Source: CAZGNZ01 sp964527215
GTDB taxonomy: Bacteria > Fidelibacterota > Marinisomatia > SCGC-AAA003-L08 > JACNLC01
Direction: 5' to 3'
DNA: 44,316 nt
Assembly (NCBI GenBank): GCA_964527215.1
Contig: CAZGNZ010000038.1
Location: 1 to 44,316 of the forward strand
Part shown: in pieces, positions 34,288 to 41,060 of the stretch
Numbering within the stretch: the stretch's first letter is position 1
Layout: the number at the start of each line of letters is the position of its first letter
Made by a program: the position numbers and the translations under genes
Notes under the pieces: generated by a model
The model's input: only the letters and a program-made list of their open reading frames with translations
The model's database searches: none
Told to the model about the DNA's origin: nothing

Positions 34288-35129
34288 TGCAGTATTATCG
34301 TCCTGACAGCCTAATTGATCTGCTTGGTTTGACGGCCAGCCTTCCGGCTGCCGGAACTCGGCTTCTGGCTGGCGGAACGGATTTGATGCCGCGTTTTGAA
34401 AAAGCGGGAATCCTGCCGCATCATCTTGTAGATTTGAAGAACCTGCCGGATTTGACCGGAATCCGGGCCACCGTCCGGGGACTTGAAATCGGTGCACTGG
34501 TCACGGTTGCAGAGCTGGCAGCGCATCCCCGAGTTCAGTCAGAGTATCCGGCATTAAAGGAAGCCGCCCATCAGTTCGCCGGTGTTCAGATTCGACATCG
34601 GGCCACCATCGGCGGAAATATCTGCAATGCCTCACCGGCAGCAGATCTGGTGACGCCGCTCATTGCCATGAACGCACTCCTGGTCTTGTCAAAATCAGAA
34701 GATTCCCGTACAATGCCGCTGTCAATGTTTGCGACTGGTCCCGGGACAACTCGTATTCAACCGAATGAAGTGCTGGTCAAAGTGATTCTGCCGCCCCCGA
34801 CCGGTGAATCGATTTTTTTTAAGATTGGACTGAGGCAGGCCATGGCTGTTTCCGTTGTAAATCTTGCCATCCAGTATCGGTTTTCTCAAGGCAAGTTTAC
34901 AGAGCTGTCATTGGCTGCCGGTGCGGTCGCACCAACAGTGGTCCGGCTTCAGAATACCCGATCGGCATTGATGAATCAGCCTGACAAACCGGAAACCGCC
35001 CTGAATAATCTGGATGATGATATCACCCCGATTACGGATGTACGGGCAACGGCAGCGTACAGAAAACAGGTGCTTCGCAATCTTCTGCAGCACGCTGTAA
35101 ACCATATCACCAGAGAGAAATGTGACTGA
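34287..35129 (+). CDS. xdhB: FAD-binding subunit of molybdenum hydroxylase, first set
   Basis: This 280-residue CoxM/XdhB-type subunit binds FAD and hands electrons to an external acceptor. The two FAD loops are LLAGGTDLMP (about 27-35) and RATIGGNICNASPAAD (105-120), both intact, and the C-terminal CO_deh_flav_C-like domain spans about 175-275. It shares one base with the preceding [2Fe-2S] gene and overlaps the ygfK start by eight bases, so the three are translated together. With 33784 and 23719 it should complete a xanthine dehydrogenase-type heterotrimer. Confidence 0.92.
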   Translation: MQYYRPDSLIDLLGLTASLPAAGTRLLAGGTDLMPRFEKAGILPHHLVDLKNLPDLTGIRATVRGLEIGALVTVAELAAHPRVQSEYPALKEAAHQFAGVQIRHRATIGGNICNASPAADLVTPLIAMNALLVLSKSEDSRTMPLSMFATGPGTTRIQPNEVLVKVILPPPTGESIFFKIGLRQAMAVSVVNLAIQYRFSQGKFTELSLAAGAVAPTVVRLQNTRSALMNQPDKPETALNNLDDDITPITDVRATAAYRKQVLRNLLQHAVNHITREKCD

Positions 35130-38100
35130 CCGACTTTACCCCTTGAGTATTGGAAAACTGCTCCGCTGGATTTTTACCGAACTGAAACGCGGAACGGTAT
35201 TTGGTATTCCAAAAGAACTGTTTTATCATCCGTCTCCGTCAGACCCGTTTCGTATGCAAAAATACGGCAGACTGCTGGAAAATCCGCTGGGTGCTGCTGC
35301 TGGACCGCACACTCAATTGGCTCAGAATATTGTCTGCGCCTGGCTTTGCGGTGCACGCTATCTGGAATTGAAAACGGTGCAGGTACTGGACAGTATCACG
35401 GTTACAAAACCCTGTATCGATATGGAAGATGAAGGATACAACTGCGAATGGAGTCAGGAACTGTCGCTGGATCAGAGTTTCAGGGAATACCTGAAAGCCT
35501 GGATTATCATCCATATTCTGAAAGACCATCTCTCACTGGGAGACAAATCGGAACCCGGCTTTATTTTCAACATGTCGGTGGGATATAATTTTGACGGAAT
35601 CATGCAGCCGTCTGTACAGCATTTTCTGGACCGCATGATTCACTGCCAAAATGAGCTGGATGAAGAACTCGATCAGGTTAAGAAAATTGTCCCGCACTGT
35701 GCCGATCTCAATATTTCCTCACGAATTACCGACAACATTACGCTGTCAACCATGCACGGCTGCCCTCCGGATGAAATCGAAAAAATCGCAAAATACCTGA
35801 TTCAGACTCGAAAGCTCAATACAGCGGTCAAGTTGAACCCGACACTTCTGGGCCCCCGACAGCTTCGCAGGATTTTGAATGAAATTCTCGGATTTGATGT
35901 GGACGTACCGGACGCCGCATTTGAACATGATCTGGATTTCAGTCAGGCTGTGTCGCTGATTCGCGGACTGCAGCAGGCCGCAAATGAATCCGGGACTGCG
36001 TTTGGAGTAAAGCTGACCAATACCCTGGAATCCGTCAATATCAGAAAAACCCTGCCCCAGGAAGAACAAATTCACTACATGAGCGGACGGGCACTTCATC
36101 CAGTGAGTATCGCTTCGGCCCGAATGCTGCAGACGGAATTCAACGGTGCACTCGATATCTCATTCTCTGCTGGTGCCGATGCATTTAACACGGCCCATAT
36201 CCTGGCCTGCAACATTAAGCCTATCACCGTCTGTACCGACATCCTCAAACCGGGTGGGTATATGCGTTTCCCCCAGTATATCGACCAGCTCAGGACAGAA
36301 TTTGATCTGAAAAAAGCCAGAACCATCCAGCAGTTCATACTGGGTGAATCCGGTCTGGAAAATGCGCAGGAAGCAGGACTGAAAAACCTAATCCAATATG
36401 AACAGGCTGTTCTGGAAGCCCCTCAGTATCTAAAATCCGCCTTTCTCTACGACGGCATAAAAACCGACCGGTCTCTTGGTGAATACGACTGTATTTCCGC
36501 ACCCTGCATCAGTGCCTGCGCGGCCGGACAAAATATTCCGCAGTATATGTATTATACTGCTCAGGGAAATTATGCAAAAGCACTGGAAGTCATTCGCGAT
36601 ACCAATCCTCTGCCTGGAATTACAGGCATGGTATGTGACCATTTGTGCATGTCCCTATGCACCCGAATGAATTTTGACGCTCCGCTTCTGATTCGGGAAA
36701 TTAAACGTTTTGCTGTCGAAAATGCCGAGTGCCCCACCCCGGTTCCGGAATCACCGAAGCATCCTCCACGTGTGGCCGTGATTGGTGCCGGACCCATGGG
36801 AATCTCAGCAGCGTCCCGACTTGCCCGGGCTGGTTATCGGGTTACCATTTTTGAGCAGGGTGACCGTGCCGGCGGAATGGTTGCCGATGCTATCCCACGG
36901 TTTCGTCTCAAGCCGGATACAATCAGCAATGACCTTGACCTGCTGACTGAACAGGGTGTAGAAATCAGATTTTCTCATCCGGTTCTTGAATCGGAGTTTC
37001 ACAGACTCAGACAGGAATATGATTATGTGATCATCTCCATCGGCGCACAGGACAGTCGAAAACTGGACATCCCCGGTGCGAATTTGACAGGAGTATGGGA
37101 TCAGCTGGATTTTCTCAGATCGGCAGCTCAGGATGAAACGCTACCGATTGGAAAGCAGGTGGCAGTCATTGGCGGCGGGAATTCGGCAATGGATGCAGCC
37201 CGTACGGCGTTGCGGCTGGCGGGGACTGACGGTACTGTCAAGATTATATACCGGCGCACAAAAAAGGAGATGCCGGCGGACCGTCATGAGGTCACCGCAA
37301 GCCTGGCGGAAGGCATTCAGATTATGGAACTTGTTCTACCGGTAGAAATCACTGAAGGTCCGGACGGACTGATCATGACTTGCCGAAGGATGAAGCAAGG
37401 ACCGCCGGATGACAGCGGACGTCCGGCTCCCGTGGAAGTAAGCGGTTCCGAGTTCCAAATGAGCGTGGATACCATTATTACGGCACTGGGTCAATCGGTT
37501 CGAATTGGCGCCCTTGCCGGCAGAAATCCGGTGTGGGATACCGATGGGAAATGCATTGATTTTCCAAATGTATTTACAGGCGGCGACGCTCTGCGCGGTG
37601 CATCCTCCGTCATAAACGCGGTGGGTGACGGTCAGCGGACTGCCGAAATGATAATTCGGCTTGACGGTAAGAATCAGGATGAGTCTCATTCACTTTCCCG
37701 CACTCACACTCCGGGACATGAACTGCTGCTGAAACAGGCCAAGCGGGATTTTGGGCCTGGCGCTCCCCGGCTGAAGACTGAAAACCGCTACAGCTTTCTT
37801 CCGGTTACCGATACTCTCAGCGAAGCAGCCGCCCGCGCGGAAGCCGACCGCTGTCTGCTCTGCCATGAATACTGCAGCATCTGCGTGTCTGTCTGTCCCA
37901 ACCGGGCCAATATCACGTATGAAACAAATCCTTCTGTTTTCCCCGTCTATCAAATTGTTCTGAAGAATGAACCGATAATCACACGTCAGGCAGATTTTGT
38001 GATTGATCAGACGTTTCAGATTTTGAATCTCGGGGATTTCTGTAACGAATGCGGCAACTGCACCACCTTCTGTCCCACCAGCGGGCGGCCGTTTGCAGAT

Positions 38101-38451
38101 AAGCCGACGCTGTATTTGAGCTTCGAAGGCTGGAAAAACGCACAGCAGGCCTACCGCATGGACGGATCAATCATGCAGTACAAAAACGGAAAAAACGTTG
38201 AATCTCTTCTAAAGAGCGGCAAAGGCTACGAATATCAATCAGAGAAAATACACCTCGTATTGGATTCTGAGGATTACTCGATCAAGGATTACCGGTTGCC
38301 AGACAGGAACGCAAACTCTGATGAGATGATAGATATTGATACGCGTTCGGCGGTTAAGATGATATTCCTCAGGGATATTATCATTCACAGACTGCCGGAA
38401 CTGGCCGCGGCCGGGAGTCAATCCGGATATCCAGGGAAAGCATATGGCTAA
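35122..38451 (+). CDS. ygfK: YgfK-type iron-sulfur flavoprotein reductase
   Basis: This 1109-residue reductase is homologous to E. coli YgfK (about 1030 residues). An N-terminal dihydroorotate-dehydrogenase-like barrel (about 1-430; GAAAGPHTQLAQNI, STMHGCPPDEIE, VKLNPTLLG) is fused to a GltD-like module. That module has a cysteine entry (Cys457, Cys462, Cys466), an FAD site at about 552 (AVIGAGPMGISAASR) and an NAD(P) site at about 680 (AVIGGGNSAMDAAR). Two [4Fe-4S] ligand sets follow, Cys911/914/918/921/925 and Cys974/977/980/984. The older name is putative selenate reductase; in urate-degrading bacteria it is thought to reduce the purine ring. The GTG start overlaps the FAD gene; the last 115 residues form an extra tail. 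Confidence 0.94.
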   Translation: MTDRLYPLSIGKLLRWIFTELKRGTVFGIPKELFYHPSPSDPFRMQKYGRLLENPLGAAAGPHTQLAQNIVCAWLCGARYLELKTVQVLDSITVTKPCIDMEDEGYNCEWSQELSLDQSFREYLKAWIIIHILKDHLSLGDKSEPGFIFNMSVGYNFDGIMQPSVQHFLDRMIHCQNELDEELDQVKKIVPHCADLNISSRITDNITLSTMHGCPPDEIEKIAKYLIQTRKLNTAVKLNPTLLGPRQLRRILNEILGFDVDVPDAAFEHDLDFSQAVSLIRGLQQAANESGTAFGVKLTNTLESVNIRKTLPQEEQIHYMSGRALHPVSIASARMLQTEFNGALDISFSAGADAFNTAHILACNIKPITVCTDILKPGGYMRFPQYIDQLRTEFDLKKARTIQQFILGESGLENAQEAGLKNLIQYEQAVLEAPQYLKSAFLYDGIKTDRSLGEYDCISAPCISACAAGQNIPQYMYYTAQGNYAKALEVIRDTNPLPGITGMVCDHLCMSLCTRMNFDAPLLIREIKRFAVENAECPTPVPESPKHPPRVAVIGAGPMGISAASRLARAGYRVTIFEQGDRAGGMVADAIPRFRLKPDTISNDLDLLTEQGVEIRFSHPVLESEFHRLRQEYDYVIISIGAQDSRKLDIPGANLTGVWDQLDFLRSAAQDETLPIGKQVAVIGGGNSAMDAARTALRLAGTDGTVKIIYRRTKKEMPADRHEVTASLAEGIQIMELVLPVEITEGPDGLIMTCRRMKQGPPDDSGRPAPVEVSGSEFQMSVDTIITALGQSVRIGALAGRNPVWDTDGKCIDFPNVFTGGDALRGASSVINAVGDGQRTAEMIIRLDGKNQDESHSLSRTHTPGHELLLKQAKRDFGPGAPRLKTENRYSFLPVTDTLSEAAARAEADRCLLCHEYCSICVSVCPNRANITYETNPSVFPVYQIVLKNEPIITRQADFVIDQTFQILNLGDFCNECGNCTTFCPTSGRPFADKPTLYLSFEGWKNAQQAYRMDGSIMQYKNGKNVESLLKSGKGYEYQSEKIHLVLDSEDYSIKDYRLPDRNANSDEMIDIDTRSAVKMIFLRDIIIHRLPELAAAGSQSGYPGKAYG

Positions 38452-39868
38452 AATTCTGATAAAAAACGCTCAGTGTGTGGCTGCGATGGATAACCGAAAT
38501 ACCGAGTTTTCAGGCGGACACGTTTACATTGAAGATCATCTGATCCGGTCGGTGGGACCGGAAGATATTGAAGTGCCGGATGCCCGGGTGATTGATGCAA
38601 CCGGTCATGTGGTACTGCCGGGATTTGTGAATACCCACCATCATCTTTATCAGTCTCTTACCCGGAATATCCCGTGGATGCAGGATTTACCTCTGTTTGA
38701 CTGGCTGGTGAATCATTATGAAGTATGGCGCGAAATCAGCGGTGAAGCCGTGAGAATCAGTGCCGAAACCGGTCTGCTGGAGCTCATGAAATCCGGTGTG
38801 ACCACCAGTTCTGATCATCTGTACCTGTTTCCCAACCGGACCATTCCAGAGCTGACGGATGAAGAAATCAAAGCTGCAATGAAACTCGGAATCCGGTTTC
38901 AGCCTACTCGGGGATCCATGTCTCTGGGACGTTCCAAAGGCGGTCTTCCGCCCGATGACGTTGTTCAGTCTGAGCAAGTGATTCGGGATGATACCGAGCG
39001 GCTGCTGGCGGATTGGCACGACGACCGGCCGGGGGCGATGGTTCGCATATCGCTGGCCCCCTGTTCACCATTTTCGGTAACGGAACAACAGATGAGGGAA
39101 ACGGCGGAGTTCGCCAGCCGGAACCGTCTGATGATCCATACGCACCTTGCGGAAACCCTGGATGAAGAGCAATTCTGTATTCGGGAATTCGGCCATCGAC
39201 CGGTTGGGTACATGGAACATCTGGGCTGGCTGACTGAGAATGCCTGGTATGCCCACATGGTGCATCTGAATGACGAGGAAATCCGGCAAATGGGTGAAAT
39301 CGGAGTGGGTGTATCACACTGCCCTGCGTCCAATATGCGGCTTGGATCCGGCATTGCACGGATCAGAGAAATGCTGCAGTCCGGACTGAAAGTCAGTCTG
39401 GCAGTTGATGGATCATCCTCCAATGACTCCGGTAACATGCTGTTGGAAATCCGTAACGCCCTTCAGGTATCCCGTCTTCGGGAGCGAACGAACTGGCTGA
39501 CAGCCAGGGAAGTGCTGCGGATGGCCACGCAGGGCGGGGCTGCCGTGCTGGGACGAAGCGATATCGGAAGTCTTGAGCCTGGAAAATGTGCGGATCTCGC
39601 GCTGTTCAGTCTGAATCATCTGGAATATGCCGGTGCCATGAGCGATCCCCTGGCAGCACTGGTCTTTACAGGCCGAATGCATCCGGTGGATATGCTGATT
39701 ATTCACGGTCAGATTCGTATCAGTGATATGAAAACCGAGGTGGATGAGAGAAACCTCATCGCCCGGCACAATACAATTGCTGATGCCATGCTGAACCGTG
39801 CACAAAAACGGACAGGAATCCAGTTCAGGATTTCCCATCCGGACAAAATGGAGGATTTAACAGGATGA
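38444..39868 (+). CDS. Probable 8-oxoguanine deaminase
   Basis: This 474-residue amidohydrolase is of the ATZ/TRZ-like deaminase group and most like 8-oxoguanine deaminases, which release ammonia and yield urate. Metal ligands are His65 and His67 in NTHHHLYQ, His234 in IHTHLAET, His274 in HMVHLND and Asp322 in LAVDGSSSND. The conserved strand FQPTRGSMSLGRSKGGLPP (about 152-170) and SMSLG loop are typical of this subgroup. It overlaps ygfK by eight bases and the next gene by four (ATGA). The E. coli cluster instead has a guanine deaminase nearby. A guanine or other purine substrate is the main alternative. Confidence 0.88.
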   Translation: MAKILIKNAQCVAAMDNRNTEFSGGHVYIEDHLIRSVGPEDIEVPDARVIDATGHVVLPGFVNTHHHLYQSLTRNIPWMQDLPLFDWLVNHYEVWREISGEAVRISAETGLLELMKSGVTTSSDHLYLFPNRTIPELTDEEIKAAMKLGIRFQPTRGSMSLGRSKGGLPPDDVVQSEQVIRDDTERLLADWHDDRPGAMVRISLAPCSPFSVTEQQMRETAEFASRNRLMIHTHLAETLDEEQFCIREFGHRPVGYMEHLGWLTENAWYAHMVHLNDEEIRQMGEIGVGVSHCPASNMRLGSGIARIREMLQSGLKVSLAVDGSSSNDSGNMLLEIRNALQVSRLRERTNWLTAREVLRMATQGGAAVLGRSDIGSLEPGKCADLALFSLNHLEYAGAMSDPLAALVFTGRMHPVDMLIIHGQIRISDMKTEVDERNLIARHNTIADAMLNRAQKRTGIQFRISHPDKMEDLTG

Positions 39869-40623
39869 GGTTTTGTGACTGGGTTAATCCTGAGAATTTT
39901 AAAGAAGCCGTCAGTCTTCAACAATCGGAAAAATCGATGTTTATTGCCGGCGGCACCTATTTGATCCCTGAACTGGCGGATGAATCCATTCGGCTGATCA
40001 ATCTGAAAAAACTGCTGTCTGAAGTTATTTTCGCCGACAGGCGGGAATTGATTATCGGTGCAGGAGCCAGCCTGCAGGAAATAAAACGCCGTTTTCAGGA
40101 AATGGATGGAATGCATCAGATCGGTTCAGCCGCCGGAATGAGCTGCTTTTCATTGAACATACGCAATCAGCGTACCCTGGGAGGTGAGATTGCCAGGGAC
40201 CGGCTGAATTCTGAAATCAACACCCTGCTGTATGCCCTGAATGCCCGCATTCAGGTATATCGTGAAGGAATGGAATCCGTCCGGCTCACTGAATGGGACG
40301 GCCAGGGCATTATTACCCAGGTGCACATCCCGCATGACAGCAGCACCACCATGGCCCTGGAAAGATTTGCGGTTCTGGATTCTGCTGCTCCAATTATTGT
40401 TGCGGCCGGTTCCAGAACGACATCCGGCATCACACTCGCTGTCGGCGGCTCAGTGACAGAGATGCTGATATTTGAGACCGGAGCAGTGGAGTTGGATGAT
40501 GATCTGAAAAATGAAATCCTTTCCACCTGCCGGGACAATATTGTTGAAGATCACCTGGGCAGCTCAGCCTATAAATTCCAGCTGATTCAAACCGGAATCA
40601 GCAGAGTTATGGAGCAGATATGA
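39865..40623 (+). CDS. ygfM: YgfM-like FAD subunit of second molybdenum hydroxylase
   Basis: This 252-residue CoxM-family subunit is shorter and more divergent than the one at 34287, as is E. coli YgfM. The first FAD loop is present as FIAGGTYLIPE (26-36), with Tyr in place of the usual Asp. The second is altered to RTLGGEIARDRLNSEIN (103-119), where the consensus GGNxxNASPxxD asparagines and serine are replaced. FAD binding may therefore be weaker or different. Its overlaps with both neighbours (ATGA at each end) tie it to the iron-sulfur and Mo subunits that follow. A redox partner such as YgfK could replace its usual electron acceptor. Confidence 0.85.
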   Translation: MRFCDWVNPENFKEAVSLQQSEKSMFIAGGTYLIPELADESIRLINLKKLLSEVIFADRRELIIGAGASLQEIKRRFQEMDGMHQIGSAAGMSCFSLNIRNQRTLGGEIARDRLNSEINTLLYALNARIQVYREGMESVRLTEWDGQGIITQVHIPHDSSTTMALERFAVLDSAAPIIVAAGSRTTSGITLAVGGSVTEMLIFETGAVELDDDLKNEILSTCRDNIVEDHLGSSAYKFQLIQTGISRVMEQI

Positions 40624-41060
40624 CAATAAAATTTATTCTGAACGGGGCTCCCGTGGAAGCTGACTGCGAAGTGGATATGACACTGCTGCAGTATCTGCGG
40701 TCTCAGGGACTATTCAGTGTTAAAAACGGATGTGACAAAGGGGAATGCGGAGCCTGCTCCGTACTGTTGAATGATCGTGTACACAACGCCTGTCTGCTGC
40801 TGATGCCCATGGTAGAAGACTGCCGCATAGAAACGATTGAGGGACTGAATCAACCGGATCAGCTGCTGCGGATTCAGGAGCAGTTTCTAAATTCCGGCGC
40901 AGTGCAGTGCGGATACTGTACACCGGCGCAGATTCTGGCATTGACGGCACTGATGCGTCTTGTTGAAGATCCTGATGAAACACAGATTCGGGAAGCGCTC
41001 AGCGGTGTTCTGTGCCGATGCACCGGGTACGTAAAACCAGTGGAGGCAATAAAATCATGA
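40620..41060 (+). CDS. [2Fe-2S] subunit of second molybdenum hydroxylase
   Basis: This 146-residue iron-sulfur subunit has both clusters intact: Cys38, Cys43, Cys46 and Cys58 (NGCDKGECGACSVLL...C) and Cys97, Cys100, Cys132 and Cys134 (QCGYCTPAQ...LCRCTGY). It corresponds to the N-terminal part of E. coli XdhD, which as I remember it is fused to the Mo domain and has lost most of these cysteines. Here it is a separate, apparently functional subunit. It overlaps ygfM and the Mo subunit by four bases each. Confidence 0.93.
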   Translation: MTIKFILNGAPVEADCEVDMTLLQYLRSQGLFSVKNGCDKGECGACSVLLNDRVHNACLLLMPMVEDCRIETIEGLNQPDQLLRIQEQFLNSGAVQCGYCTPAQILALTALMRLVEDPDETQIREALSGVLCRCTGYVKPVEAIKS

